Source of the DNA: Smithella sp.
GTDB taxonomy: Bacteria; Desulfobacterota; Syntrophia; Syntrophales; Smithellaceae
NCBI GenBank assembly: GCA_018056685.1
Contig: JAGPFC010000002.1
Location: forward strand, 1-64,000
Direction: 5' to 3'
Length of the DNA stretch: 64,000 bases
Under the pieces are notes generated by a model, which worked only from the letters and a program-made list of their open reading frames with translations, made no database searches and was not told where the DNA came from. Position 1 is the stretch's first letter, and each line of letters begins with the position of its first letter. Both the position numbers and the translations under genes were made by a program. Positions 1-8,383 of the stretch are shown here, piece by piece.

Positions 1-359
1 GGTTTGCCGGTAATGAGCTCAATAAATTCTTTCCGGTCGAAAAATAAAAGATGCGTTTTGGAAAGCGCCCGGGCATTGGCGGGAAAAGACTTTCCTGAAA
101 AAACCGGTACCGCGCCAAGGGTATCACCCTCTTTTATAATGTGCAGAATCTGTTCTTTGCCGTCGGGAGAAAGTTTGTAAACACTGACACTGCCCGCGGC
201 GACCAGATAAAAACCATTCCCCTCATCGCCATCATAAAAAATCACGTCGCCTTTATTGTAATTTTTATCGACTGCAATTTTTTCGATTTCTGTGATATGC
301 TCCCCGGGCAATCCACCGAAAAGCTGACTTCTGCTCAGAATATCACGTGTTTTTTTCAT
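1..359 (-). CDS. Crp/Fnr-family regulator, N-terminal part (HcpR-like)
   Basis: Reading the minus strand from the ATG at 359 gives 119 residues with no stop before the window edge, so the gene is cut and its C-terminal HTH is not visible. The visible part is a cyclic-nucleotide-binding-type jelly roll: an N-terminal SRSQLFGGLPGEHI helix, then GDVIFYDGDEGNGFYLVAAGSV, KLSPDGKEQILHIIKEGDTLGAVPVFSG and FDRKEFIELI. It is transcribed divergently from hcp. In Desulfobacterota a Crp/Fnr protein next to hcp is usually HcpR, the nitric oxide-responsive regulator, and that is the likely role here. The family call rests on sequence; the HcpR assignment rests on position. A different Crp/Fnr subgroup cannot be excluded without the C-terminus. 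Confidence 0.8.
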   Translation of the reverse strand, partial: MKKTRDILSRSQLFGGLPGEHITEIEKIAVDKNYNKGDVIFYDGDEGNGFYLVAAGSVSVYKLSPDGKEQILHIIKEGDTLGAVPVFSGKSFPANARALSKTHLLFFDRKEFIELITGK

Positions 360-394
360 TGTTTACGTCCTTGGGATAAAAAATATATCGTTTT

Positions 395-410
395 CTTAAC
401 ATAAGTCAAG
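395..410. promoter_or_regulatory. Crp/Fnr-type operator upstream of hcp
   Basis: CTTAAC-ATAA-GTCAAG is an inverted repeat with five of six arm bases paired and the 4-bp spacer typical of Crp/Fnr-family sites. A TATACT -10 candidate lies at 432-437. With a start about 7 nt after it (near 444), the operator centre falls at about -41.5, the class II activator position, and no good -35 box is present. This supports activation of hcp by the divergent regulator. The transcription start is inferred. Confidence 0.55.
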
Positions 411-415
411 GATAC

Positions 416-430
416 TTAAAATCATTTTAA
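416..430. promoter_or_regulatory. AT-rich perfect palindrome in the hcp promoter
   Basis: TTAAAAT-C-ATTTTAA is a perfect 7-1-7 palindrome just upstream of the putative TATACT -10 element of hcp. It may be a second operator or simply AT-rich promoter DNA. Only the palindrome is observed. Confidence 0.3.
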
Positions 431-477
431 CTATACTCACCAACAAAACAACAAATAAACTTTTACAGGAGGCTCAT

Positions 478-2115
478 ATGTTTTGTTATCAATGTCAGGA
501 AACGGTTAAAAACCAGGGATGCACGATCAAAGGTTTTTGCGGTAAACCCGAAGTGACAGCCAATCTCCAGGATTTGCTGATTTACGTCTGCAAGGGCATT
601 TCGGTTTATGCCGAAAAACTCGATGCCGTGGACAAGACCGTCGGGCGTTTTGTCTGTGAGTCGCTTTTTGTTACCGTCACCAACGTAGCGTGGGATGACG
701 AGATCATTATTAAGAAGATTGAGGAAGCGCTGAAGGTACGGGACGATGTGAAGGCTAAAACCTCCTCGCTGGTCTCTGGGAATTTGCCGGACTGCGCCGT
801 TTGGACGCCCAAGAACAAGGAGGACATTCTGGCCAAAGCCGCAGCGGACGAGGTGCGCATCAACGCCTCTTCAAACGACGACATTCGATCGCTCAGATCG
901 CTTCTGGTTTTCGGCGTCAAGGGAATCTGCGCGTATGCCGATCATGCCGCCGCTCTCGGTTATGAAAGCGACGATGTTTACCGGTTTGTCTTTAAGGCGC
1001 TGGCATCCACCACGCGGGATCTTTCGGCGGACGAGCTTGTCGCATTGGTTTTGAAGGCAGGTGAAACGGCGGTCAACACCATGGCGCTTCTGGATAAAGC
1101 CAACACCGAAACGTACGGTCATCCGGAAATCACTCACGTTAATATCGGCGTGCGCAACAATCCAGGCATTTTGATTTCCGGCCACGATCTGAGGGATTTG
1201 GAAGACCTGATGAAGCAGACGGAAGGCACCGGTGTTGATGTCTATACGCACGGCGAGATGCTGCCGGGCCATTACTATCCGGCCTTCAAAAAATACAGCC
1301 ATTTTGCGGGTAACTACGGTTCATCGTGGTGGCATCAAAACGAGGATTTCGAAACCTTCAACGGTCCGATTATTCTGACGACGAACTGTCTGGTTCCAGT
1401 AAAGAAGGAAAACACCTATCTGGGACGGCTTTTCACGACGGGAAATGTCAGTTATCCGGGCGCCAAACATATTGCGGACAGACCCGCGGGCGGCGCGAAA
1501 GATTTTTCAACGGTGATCGCTTTGGCCAAGACCTGCCCGCCACCCAAGGAGCTCGAAACCGGGCACATTGTCGGCGGGTTTGCCCACAACCAAGTTCTGG
1601 CACTGGCGGACAAGGTGGTGGACGCGGTGAAATCCGGCGCGATCAAGCGCTTTGTCGTGATGGCGGGCTGCGATGGACGCCACAAGACGCGAAGCTATTT
1701 TACGGAGGTGGCCCAAGCTCTGCCCAAGGACGCCGTGATTCTGACGGCCGGGTGCGCCAAGTACCGATACAACAAACTGCCTCTGGGCGACATCGGCGGC
1801 ATTCCCCGCGTGCTGGATGCCGGCCAGTGCAATGATTCGTATTCGCTGGCGCTGATCGCGCTCAAGCTCAAGGACGTCTTCGGCCTCAAAGACATCAATG
1901 AGTTGCCGATTTCCTTTGACATCGCCTGGTACGAACAAAAAGCCGTGGCCGTTTTGCTGGCGCTTTTGTATCTGGGCGTCAAGGGCATGCGCTTGGGTCC
2001 GACGCTGCCGGGATTTTTAACGCCCAACATCGCGAAGGTTCTGGTGGAAAAATTCGACATCAAGCCTATCGGCGACGTTCAAACCGATGTTGCAGCAATG
2101 ATGAAAGGACAATAA
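478..2115 (+). CDS. hcp: hybrid cluster protein (hydroxylamine / NO reductase)
   Basis: 545-residue cytoplasmic iron-sulfur protein. The N-terminus [15 protein letters not shown] supplies cluster cysteines C3, C6, C15 and C21, the anaerobe-type arrangement. The hybrid-cluster ligand motifs follow in order: GHDL (His), [12 protein letters not shown] (Glu), TTNCLVPV (Cys), [15 protein letters not shown] (Cys), [12 protein letters not shown] (Cys) and [10 protein letters not shown] (Cys). Length matches the family. An AGGAGG ribosome-binding site at 467-472 fits the ATG at 478. Hcp family members reduce hydroxylamine and nitric oxide and take part in S-nitrosylation. The gene is followed by an iron-sulfur partner and a YgbA homologue and is divergent from a Crp/Fnr regulator, so nitrosative-stress defence is the likely role. 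Confidence 0.97.
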   Translation: MFCYQCQETVKNQGCTIKGFCGKPEVTANLQDLLIYVCKGISVYAEKLDAVDKTVGRFVCESLFVTVTNVAWDDEIIIKKIEEALKVRDDVKAKTSSLVSGNLPDCAVWTPKNKEDILAKAAADEVRINASSNDDIRSLRSLLVFGVKGICAYADHAAALGYESDDVYRFVFKALASTTRDLSADELVALVLKAGETAVNTMALLDKANTETYGHPEITHVNIGVRNNPGILISGHDLRDLEDLMKQTEGTGVDVYTHGEMLPGHYYPAFKKYSHFAGNYGSSWWHQNEDFETFNGPIILTTNCLVPVKKENTYLGRLFTTGNVSYPGAKHIADRPAGGAKDFSTVIALAKTCPPPKELETGHIVGGFAHNQVLALADKVVDAVKSGAIKRFVVMAGCDGRHKTRSYFTEVAQALPKDAVILTAGCAKYRYNKLPLGDIGGIPRVLDAGQCNDSYSLALIALKLKDVFGLKDINELPISFDIAWYEQKAVAVLLALLYLGVKGMRLGPTLPGFLTPNIAKVLVEKFDIKPIGDVQTDVAAMMKGQ

Positions 2116-2124
2116 GACTTTTTT

Positions 2125-2219
2125 GTCATTCCGGGCTTGACCCGGAATCCAGATATTATCCCCGTCTGAGCGGTGAAGCAATTCCATTGATACTGGATTC
2201 CCGCCTCCGCGGGAATGAC
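2125..2219. repeat. paired REP-like hairpins with short inverted ends
   Basis: Two hairpins lie between hcp and the next gene: ATTCCGGG-cttga-CCCGGAAT (2128-2148) and ATTCCCGC-ctcc-GCGGGAAT (2197-2216). The 95-bp unit is bounded by GTCATTCC and GGAATGAC. A third hairpin of the same type is at 39032-39051, so this is a dispersed intergenic repeat. It may attenuate or stabilise the hcp transcript. The repeat covers a possible upstream ATG at 2215, which argues for the later start of the next gene. Confidence 0.7.
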
Positions 2220-2235
2220 TAGGGAAGGTGATGTT

Positions 2236-2976
2236 ATGGAAAAAATATTACGCAAGATTATCGAAATAGATGAAGCGCTGTGCAACGGCTGTGGAAACTG
2301 CGTGACGGGCTGCGCGGAGGGCGCCCTGCAAATCATCGACGGTAAGGCCAAAGTTGTTTCGGAAACTTTTTGCGACGGCTTGGGCGCCTGCATCGGCGAA
2401 TGTCCTATGGACGCGTTGCGCATCGTCGAGCGTGAAGCACCTCCTTTTAATGAAGAAGCAGTCAAACAGCATCTGGCAAAAAAGGAAAAAGAACCGGAGA
2501 CAATGCCCTGTGGATGTCCATCGGCTCACATTCAGATTTTTGACAAACCTTCCGCTTGCGCAGAGGCCAATAAGCCGAAACACTTCGACAATGTGGAACA
2601 GGAATCCGCCCTCACCCACTGGCCGATTCAGATCAAACTCATACCGGCTTCTGCCCCCTTCCTGAAAGGCGCCGACCTGCTGGTTCTCGCGGACTGCACG
2701 GCCGTCGCCTTTCCGTCCCTCCATCGCGATCTGATGAAAGGAAAGGTGGTGATGATGGGCTGCCCGAAGTTTGACGATGTTCAGGAGTATGTACAAAAAT
2801 TTGCCGACATCTTTAATACCGCCGGCATTAAAAGTGTTACGGTGGCCGTCATGGAGGTACCCTGCTGTTCGGGAATGCCCGTGATTGTCAAAAAAGGAAT
2901 GGAAGCGGCAGGTATGAATGTCCCGATGACGGAAATTGTTCTGAGCTTAAGGGGAAAGATACTGAAGTCTTCATAA
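2236..2976 (+). CDS. 4Fe-4S ferredoxin-domain protein, probable Hcp redox partner
   Basis: 246 residues from the ATG at 2236, preceded by GGAAGG; an ATG at 2215 lies inside the repeat and is less likely. The N-terminal ferredoxin domain has one complete binding motif, CNGCGNCVTGC (C16, C19, C22, C26). The second site, CDGLGACIGECP, has Leu49 where the second cysteine should be, so it has only three classical ligands. The rest has cysteine motifs CGCPSAHI (near 95), ADCTAVAFPS, MGCPKFDDV and EVPCCSGMPVIV, which may hold another metal centre. Genes of this type follow hcp in many anaerobes and probably deliver electrons to it. The domain call is firm; partnership with Hcp is inferred from the gene order. 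Confidence 0.85.
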   Translation: MEKILRKIIEIDEALCNGCGNCVTGCAEGALQIIDGKAKVVSETFCDGLGACIGECPMDALRIVEREAPPFNEEAVKQHLAKKEKEPETMPCGCPSAHIQIFDKPSACAEANKPKHFDNVEQESALTHWPIQIKLIPASAPFLKGADLLVLADCTAVAFPSLHRDLMKGKVVMMGCPKFDDVQEYVQKFADIFNTAGIKSVTVAVMEVPCCSGMPVIVKKGMEAAGMNVPMTEIVLSLRGKILKSS

Positions 2977-2982
2977 AAGACA

Positions 2983-3291
2983 ATGGAGCATGAAATAAAA
3001 ACCGTTGAACTGATGATCGATCTTTACTGCCGTGATCATCACGGCAGTAAAGATCGCCTGTGTGATGACTGTAATGAATTGTTGAATTACGTCAGGCGAC
3101 GCCTTGAAAAATGTCCGTTCAAAAACAATAAGCCCCCGTGCTCAAAATGCCCTGTTCATTGCTATAAACCGGCCCTGCGGGAGAAAATCAAAGCGGTGAT
3201 GCGATATTCCGGCCCCCGCATGATTTACCGCCATCCCATTCTGACAGGGAAACATTACTTGCAGAAGAAAGCATTTAAAAGCCGGCCTTAA
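2983..3291 (+). CDS. ygbA: YgbA-family nitrous oxide-stimulated promoter protein
   Basis: 102 residues, small and cysteine-rich. It contains LYCRDHH, LCDDCNELLNYVRRRLEKCPF, PCSKCPVHCYKP and RYSGPRMIYRHPILTGKHYL, which match the YgbA family linked to nitrosative stress. The six or more paired cysteines suggest an iron-sulfur or zinc site. It starts 6 nt after the ferredoxin gene, so the three genes form one operon. In enterobacteria ygbA is controlled by the NO sensor NsrR; the HcpR-like regulator probably does this here. The biochemical function of the family is poorly defined. The coding region contains a perfect long palindrome (see 3018-3056). Confidence 0.85.
   Translation: MEHEIKTVELMIDLYCRDHHGSKDRLCDDCNELLNYVRRRLEKCPFKNNKPPCSKCPVHCYKPALREKIKAVMRYSGPRMIYRHPILTGKHYLQKKAFKSRP
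3018..3056. repeat. perfect 19-1-19 palindrome inside ygbA
   Basis: Arms 3018-3036 and 3038-3056 are exact reverse complements separated by one base (C3037). They begin CGATCTTTACTGCC and end GGCAGTAAAGATCG. The palindrome is wholly within codons for IDLYCRDHHGSKDRL. In mRNA it would form a very stable hairpin shortly after the start codon; as DNA it could be a cruciform or protein site. Confidence 0.85.
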
Positions 3292-3835
3292 TCGGTTGTC
3301 GCTCCGCTGCCGCGTTTTCGAGAGAGAAAAATTCTTCAGGCTTGAAGGAAAAAGCGGATGCTATTATGTTTGTTGGAAATACGGATGCTGCAATATTAAA
3401 TTCCCTGACGGACGCGTTGTAATACCTTCGTGCCTGTTCGATATTATCTTCTATATCTTTCATTTCCAGCATAATCTCTTTAAAATTTTTGTTGGCCTTG
3501 AGTTCCGGATAAGCTTCAGCCACGGCAAAAAAACTTTTCAGATTTTGCGTCAGCAAATTATCCGCTTTCGCCTTTTCGACCGGGGTTTGGGCATTCATCG
3601 CTGCTGTGCGCAATCGCGCTATCTTTGCAAACGTTTCACTTTCATGAGCCGCATATCCCTTAACCACCTCGACAAGGTTTGGCAAAAGGTCATATCTTTT
3701 CTTCAAATGCACATCAATATCCGACCACGTATTACGCACCGCATAGCGCAAACGAACGAGCTTGTTGTAAATATAAATCAGGAAAAGCAGAAATATTACT
3801 ACACCTATTATCCCTGCAGTCATCTTGATGGTCAT
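3275..3835 (-). CDS. lemA: LemA family membrane protein
   Basis: 186 residues from the ATG at 3835, chosen because AAGGAG lies just upstream; the open frame extends further 5' but overlaps the preceding gene. One N-terminal membrane helix (AGIIGVVIFLLFLIYIYNKL, about 7-27) is followed by the helical LemA domain with conserved VRNTWSDIDVHLKKRYDLLPNLVEVVKGY, FAVAEAYPELKANKNF and IEQARRYYNASVREFN. It ends in FSFKPEEFFSLEN. LemA proteins are cytoplasm-anchored helical bundles of uncertain function and are often encoded beside DUF2207 or TPM-domain proteins, as here. It is the last gene of the repeat-protein operon and converges on ygbA, overlapping its 3' end by 17 nt. Confidence 0.92.
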   Translation of the reverse strand: MTIKMTAGIIGVVIFLLFLIYIYNKLVRLRYAVRNTWSDIDVHLKKRYDLLPNLVEVVKGYAAHESETFAKIARLRTAAMNAQTPVEKAKADNLLTQNLKSFFAVAEAYPELKANKNFKEIMLEMKDIEDNIEQARRYYNASVREFNIAASVFPTNIIASAFSFKPEEFFSLENAAAERQPIKAGF

Positions 3836-3845
3836 ACGCGTCTCC

Positions 3846-4355
3846 TTATTTATTTTCTTTTTTTGGGAGTGGCCATTCGCCTTTCTTTTTTCTTTGGGCG
3901 GCATCTTCCGGAGCCACACCACCGGCCTTCCAGTCTTTCGCTTCCGGATAATAAAATCCGCTGGCCTTCCATTGCGCAGCTTCCTGTGCTGTAAATCCAT
4001 ATTTTATCCAATACTCTGCTTCATGGGGCCAGAAGCCATTGCTGTTCCATTGACCGGCATCTTCCGGATTGAATCCATGGCCGATCCAGATCGATGCATG
4101 CGGCGGTTTGAATCCGGCATTGCGCCATCGAACTGCCATACGCGTATCGATATGCTCTCTTTTCCATTCGTCTATTTCATACCCATGCATCCCGGTGGCC
4201 ATCCAGGCTTTGTCTTCATAGTAGTCCTTCACCACAAAACCAAGATAAGGAATGGCAAACGAAACGGCAAAGCACAAAACGATGATGAACCGCGCCAGCG
4301 ACGGGGGGATAGCTGAAGATTTATACGCAGCACCCGAAGTGGATAATTCTGTCAT
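3846..4355 (-). CDS. membrane protein with tandem EAxxWxxxGF repeats (short paralogue A)
   Basis: 169 residues from the ATG at 4355, which overlaps the stop of the upstream gene (ATGA), indicating translational coupling. One membrane helix (about 20-42, ARFIIVLCFAVSFAIPYLGFV) is followed by about nine copies of a 13-residue unit, for example NPEDAGQWNSNGF, WPHEAEYWIKYGF and TAQEAAQWKASGF. The tail is charged (KKKGEWPLPKKENK). Charge distribution suggests the repeats lie outside the cytoplasmic membrane. The same unit occurs in both upstream genes, so the three proteins share an origin. I do not recognise a named family; a protein-protein or envelope-binding role is only a guess. Confidence 0.85.
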   Translation of the reverse strand: MTELSTSGAAYKSSAIPPSLARFIIVLCFAVSFAIPYLGFVVKDYYEDKAWMATGMHGYEIDEWKREHIDTRMAVRWRNAGFKPPHASIWIGHGFNPEDAGQWNSNGFWPHEAEYWIKYGFTAQEAAQWKASGFYYPEAKDWKAGGVAPEDAAQRKKKGEWPLPKKENK

Positions 4356-4855
4356 GGATTTCCGTCTCCACGTTTTGCCTGTGCGGCCGTTGCCGGGCTC
4401 ATGCCCTTTTCTTTCCACTGTACCGCTTCCCGCGCTTCGAAGCCGTGCTTGCGCCACGCTATCGCATCGCCAAGGCTGAAGCCAAGTTGCATCCATTCAC
4501 CGGCCAGGGATGGCGTGAAGGCATATCTTCTCCATTCCACGGCTTCGGACAGCTTCGCTCCTGCGGCTCGCCATTCCTGGGCCTCGCCCGGTCCGATATC
4601 CATCAGCATCCAGGGTCTTGCCTCATCAGGGCTGAAACGTTCAACGCGCCATTTCTTGGCCTGATCAATAGATTTGAAACCGTTGTTCCACCACTCTCGA
4701 GTCTGCTCGGGAGCGAATCCATAGCTCTCCCAGTGTCTGATGAAAGCCTTTTCCCCCAGAAATACCACAAAGTATGGCATCAGGAACGACAGAATCAGAC
4801 AAAAAAACAGGATTCTTCTTGCTGAACTTGTCTTGATGGCCTTAAACGCAAACAT
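4352..4855 (-). CDS. membrane protein with tandem EAxxWxxxGF repeats (short paralogue B)
   Basis: 167 residues. An N-terminal membrane helix (about 12-35, ARRILFFCLILSFLMPYFVVF) precedes roughly nine 13-residue repeats such as APEQTREWWNNGF, TPSLAGEWMQLGF and SLGDAIAWRKHGF. Architecture and spacing of Trp and Gly-Phe match paralogue A and the N-terminal region of the DUF2207 protein upstream. Gene spacing is 13 nt from the DUF2207 gene and a 4-nt overlap with paralogue A. Function is unknown; the shared repeats and operon imply one complex with LemA and DUF2207. Confidence 0.85.
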   Translation of the reverse strand: MFAFKAIKTSSARRILFFCLILSFLMPYFVVFLGEKAFIRHWESYGFAPEQTREWWNNGFKSIDQAKKWRVERFSPDEARPWMLMDIGPGEAQEWRAAGAKLSEAVEWRRYAFTPSLAGEWMQLGFSLGDAIAWRKHGFEAREAVQWKEKGMSPATAAQAKRGDGNP

Positions 4856-4868
4856 TAATTTTCTTTTC

Positions 4869-7271
4869 CTATAATGATTTTTTCACCATTTTTTTTAAAT
4901 CGCCAAGTTTGAGACCTTTCCCTGTTCCATGATACCATTTTACATCACCTTTGCGTATCATTACATTATCAACATCGAGACCGGCGGCAATCGCATAAGG
5001 GAAATGTTTCTGCAAATACGAAGGCACAAAACCCATCGCGCCGATGTCGGCAAAGCTCAGGGTTAAATAATCAACATAACTTTGCACCCGCGCACGAAGC
5101 TTTGCGTAATCTTCTGTGACCGAACGTAAAAGCCGTTTGAAAACGAAAATCAAAATGCCATAAGCCGTTATGAGAAAGCCGGTGTAAATAGGAACAAAGA
5201 TTTTAGCTTTCCCGAAATCATATTCACGGTAATCAACAACAGCCAGGGAAAACGCGATGGCTGCAACGGCAAAAATAATCCCCGGCCAAAGATAACGTAT
5301 GTTGGACACGCTGTGCCGATGATGTTCATTTTTCAGGATGGTTTTCAGCGACCTAGCGGAAACGGATAAAACTTCACACTTGTTTTTGCGTGTTAATGAT
5401 ATTTCCGTTTGTATTCCCGCCCATAAATTCGCGTAAAAATGCTTTGCTATAGGAGACAACTTGACAGAATCATCATCTGTTTTTATGATTCTGCATGATT
5501 CTGATGATCCGGATATCTCAATGAGTCCCGATTCAGCAAGATAAATGAGCTCGGCCGCCACGCCCGGATAATCCACTTTTCCCCGTGTATGAATTGTTCT
5601 GAGCATGGCGGGATCCATATTGTCCGGAGGAGAAAATTCATTAATGGCGGGGCTCTTACTTCCGGGATCCCGTCCCACGCTGAACCAGACAATAAAATAA
5701 TACAAAAACAATAATATAAATGCCGTAAGAAAAATGACGAGACTGGTGATCATTCTGCCCGTTTCTCGGTCCAGTTTGATCAACTTTTGTATCCGGCTCT
5801 CAACAACATATCCTTTGATAAAACCGACATTGATCGAAAAGCTCATGCCGGCTTTGACCGGAGTGGTCAGGGCAAAATGAACAATATCCCCTGTCTCTGT
5901 TTCTTCTACACTGCAAGCATAATTATTTCTCCCGTCAAAGCCGCCATTACCGCCCGTGAAAATCACATGCGCGCCAGGCGGTAATCTGACAGTGGCCGTG
6001 GCATTTCTGATATATCTGCCTTTTGGATTCTTCTCGATCACGTCGAAACAAAGTTCGTCGTGATGCGGTTCGAATAAAACTCTGCTGTCGGTTGAATAGA
6101 CTATTTTGATTAAATGCTCTCCCTCCGTAAGCGGTTTGTCTTTGCTGCCAAAATGTAAAACATTATCGGCAATGAAGAAATCTCCCTTTTTGCCGTTTAT
6201 TTCTACCGACCTGATGTTGAATACCGTTCCCGAATACTGCTTTGTCGAGTATCCACCGGAGCGAGAAGATAATAACCGGGCCTGCTTCGGTAAAGATTTG
6301 TAATATCCGTTTTCGTAGAAGCCGCCCGGACGGTCAATAATCGCTGCTGTTTCCACTACCTCAAGAGAACCATCCTTGTTTAAAGTAATCTCCAGATCCA
6401 GCGTTGTTATTTCGTCCGGTTTATCAAGGTCAGAATCATACCTCTGCAATTCGGCAGCGACAGGACTCAATCCCGCATTTTTGTATCGGACAGCGTCATT
6501 GACAGTGAAACCAAAATCTCTCCATCGCACGGCTTCAAAAAATGAGAAGCCCGCCGTTTTCCACTGTTTTGCATCCTCCAGCTTGAATCGATATTTGCCG
6601 GAAGCCTGCATCTCCTGCGCGGTAAAACCGGCATCCCGCCACTGGATTGCCGCTTCCAATTCATACAAATTTCTACCGTAGGGAGATTCCTTGGTGAAGA
6701 AAAACGTACTTTCCCTTGGACCATAGTGCCATGCCATCATTGCCTGGACATCAAATCCCGCGTTCCGCCATTCCTTTATTTCTTCAGGATAAATCCCGTT
6801 TGACCAATACTCGGCCGCTTCTTCCGCCGTTAATCCCACAGAGAAATACTCTCTGGCGCGCAATCCGGAACGGATGCCGTTTGCCATCCACTTTTCGGCT
6901 TCCTCCGCACTAAATCCGTTTTGTAAAAAATCTCCTGCTGTATAAACATTGGCTATTTTGCGCCAACGGCCTGCGGCTGCGGCGGTGAATCCTTCATCAC
7001 GCCACTGTGCTGCCCAGCCGGCAAAGATGATTCCTTCTTTAATCCATTGTTGGGATTCCTCGGCGCTGAAGCCGTAGTAGTTCCATTCAGAAATATCCGA
7101 CGGCGGAACGCCTTTCAGATTATCATCGATTTCCGCGTGTAAGACGCAAGAGAACAGCGATATGAACATGATTACCAAAACAAACCTGATCATGCCGCTG
7201 CTGGAAAGAAATAATGGGCTTACCTTTCCCTGATCTTTAATCATCTGAGAACGCCGGCCAACCACACTCAT
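4869..7271 (-). CDS. DUF2207 membrane protein with N-terminal EAxxWxxxGF repeat domain
   Basis: 800 residues from the ATG at 7271, chosen for AAGGAG ten bases upstream; the frame is open to 7382 and an ATG at 7196 is also possible. A signal sequence (about 29-46, FVLVIMFISLFSCVLHA) precedes a repeat domain (about 57-277) with some 15 imperfect 13-residue units, e.g. SAEEAEKWMANGI, TAEEAAEYWSNGI, SFFEAVRWRDFGF. From about 288 it is a DUF2207 protein: a beta-rich extracytoplasmic region, a helix near ITSLVIFLTAFILLFLYYFIV followed by WFSVGRDPG, a cytoplasmic part, two more helices (WPGIIFAVAAIAFSLAVV, FVPIYTGFLITAYGILIFVF) and the typical end YLQKHFPYAIAAGL. DUF2207-LemA pairing is common; the repeat domain fused to DUF2207 is unusual. 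Confidence 0.88.
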   Translation of the reverse strand: MSVVGRRSQMIKDQGKVSPLFLSSSGMIRFVLVIMFISLFSCVLHAEIDDNLKGVPPSDISEWNYYGFSAEESQQWIKEGIIFAGWAAQWRDEGFTAAAAGRWRKIANVYTAGDFLQNGFSAEEAEKWMANGIRSGLRAREYFSVGLTAEEAAEYWSNGIYPEEIKEWRNAGFDVQAMMAWHYGPRESTFFFTKESPYGRNLYELEAAIQWRDAGFTAQEMQASGKYRFKLEDAKQWKTAGFSFFEAVRWRDFGFTVNDAVRYKNAGLSPVAAELQRYDSDLDKPDEITTLDLEITLNKDGSLEVVETAAIIDRPGGFYENGYYKSLPKQARLLSSRSGGYSTKQYSGTVFNIRSVEINGKKGDFFIADNVLHFGSKDKPLTEGEHLIKIVYSTDSRVLFEPHHDELCFDVIEKNPKGRYIRNATATVRLPPGAHVIFTGGNGGFDGRNNYACSVEETETGDIVHFALTTPVKAGMSFSINVGFIKGYVVESRIQKLIKLDRETGRMITSLVIFLTAFILLFLYYFIVWFSVGRDPGSKSPAINEFSPPDNMDPAMLRTIHTRGKVDYPGVAAELIYLAESGLIEISGSSESCRIIKTDDDSVKLSPIAKHFYANLWAGIQTEISLTRKNKCEVLSVSARSLKTILKNEHHRHSVSNIRYLWPGIIFAVAAIAFSLAVVDYREYDFGKAKIFVPIYTGFLITAYGILIFVFKRLLRSVTEDYAKLRARVQSYVDYLTLSFADIGAMGFVPSYLQKHFPYAIAAGLDVDNVMIRKGDVKWYHGTGKGLKLGDLKKMVKKSL

Positions 7272-7452
7272 AATGATGCGGCTCCTTATTACGACGCATT
7301 CTGAACTGTTTATTTTAAATACTTTTACCATATGTTCAGACATTTGTTGAAGAGTTTTTCGTGGCCAAAATATCGTTGACACTCCCGTGAATATTACCTA
7401 TATTCTTCCCCGCTGAGACGACATTTTTTAACATTTTGAAAAAGGACATTTT

Positions 7453-8376
7453 ATGAACATTATTGTTTCCGGTTCGATGGCGTACGACAGGATTATGGAT
7501 TTTCCCGGACATTTCTCCGATCATATCCTGCCTGATAAAATCCACGTTCTCAATGTTTGCTTTCAGGTCAACGGCATGAAAGAAAAATACGGCGGCACGG
7601 CGGGCAACATCGCCTACGCGCTCAAACTGATGGGCGAAAATCCTTTCATCTGCGCCACCATCGGTCATGATTATCAGCGATATTTCAAATGGCTCGCTAA
7701 AAACGGAATCTCCACGGAGGGCATTAAAATCATCGCTGATGAATTCACCGCCAGCGCATACATCACCACCGATAAAGCCGATAATCAGATTACCGGTTTC
7801 AATCCCGGTGCCATGAAGTATCAGTCCACACTGGACTTTGATCAATTCAATCCCAAGAATACTCTCGTGATCGTCTCACCCGGCAATTTCGAAGATATGG
7901 TCATTTATCCGGCCGCCTGTAAAGACAGAGGAATCGATTACATCCTTGATCCCGGACAATCTCTGCCCATGTGGAATAAGAAAGACCTGATCGAAGCGAT
8001 CGAAGGATGCCGCATATTAATCGTGAACGACTACGAATTAAGTCTGATTATCAGCAAGACCGGTCTGGATAAAAAAAATTTATTGAAAATGACCGGAACG
8101 ATTATCACGACCCTGGGGGAACTGGGCTCACAGATTTCGACGCGGGAGCGAGAAGTTTCCGTTCCCGCTTTCAAAGTAAAAAAAGTCGTTGATCCGACGG
8201 GTGCCGGAGACTCTTATCGCGGTGGTTTGTTGAGCGGGCTGATGCACGGTAAAGACATCGAACAATGCGCCTGGATGGGCAGCGTCTGCTCTTCTTTTTC
8301 CGTGGAAAGTTACGGAACACAGGAATACAGTTTTACACAAGAAGAATTCGACGAACGGTTGAACAGCAGAAATTAA
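7453..8376 (+). CDS. PfkB-family carbohydrate/adenosine-type kinase
   Basis: 307 residues, a cytoplasmic ribokinase-fold sugar or nucleoside kinase. Substrate-side motif GGTAGNIAYALKLMG is near residue 50 and the ATP/anion-hole signature DPTGAGDSYRGG near 245, with the catalytic Asp in GAGD. AAGGAC precedes the ATG. The N-terminus NIIVSGSMAYDRIMDFPGHF and overall pattern are closest, to my recollection, to the adenosine-kinase-like bacterial branch, but substrate cannot be set from sequence alone. It stands alone on the plus strand, divergent from the DUF2207 operon and converging on plsY with only 7 nt between. Confidence 0.85.
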   Translation: MNIIVSGSMAYDRIMDFPGHFSDHILPDKIHVLNVCFQVNGMKEKYGGTAGNIAYALKLMGENPFICATIGHDYQRYFKWLAKNGISTEGIKIIADEFTASAYITTDKADNQITGFNPGAMKYQSTLDFDQFNPKNTLVIVSPGNFEDMVIYPAACKDRGIDYILDPGQSLPMWNKKDLIEAIEGCRILIVNDYELSLIISKTGLDKKNLLKMTGTIITTLGELGSQISTREREVSVPAFKVKKVVDPTGAGDSYRGGLLSGLMHGKDIEQCAWMGSVCSSFSVESYGTQEYSFTQEEFDERLNSRN

Positions 8377-8383
8377 GATATCT

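Noticed and set aside
141..404. Plus-strand 87-codon open frame at the left edge
   Set aside because: Antisense to the Crp/Fnr gene, whose cNMP-binding pattern is clear on the minus strand.
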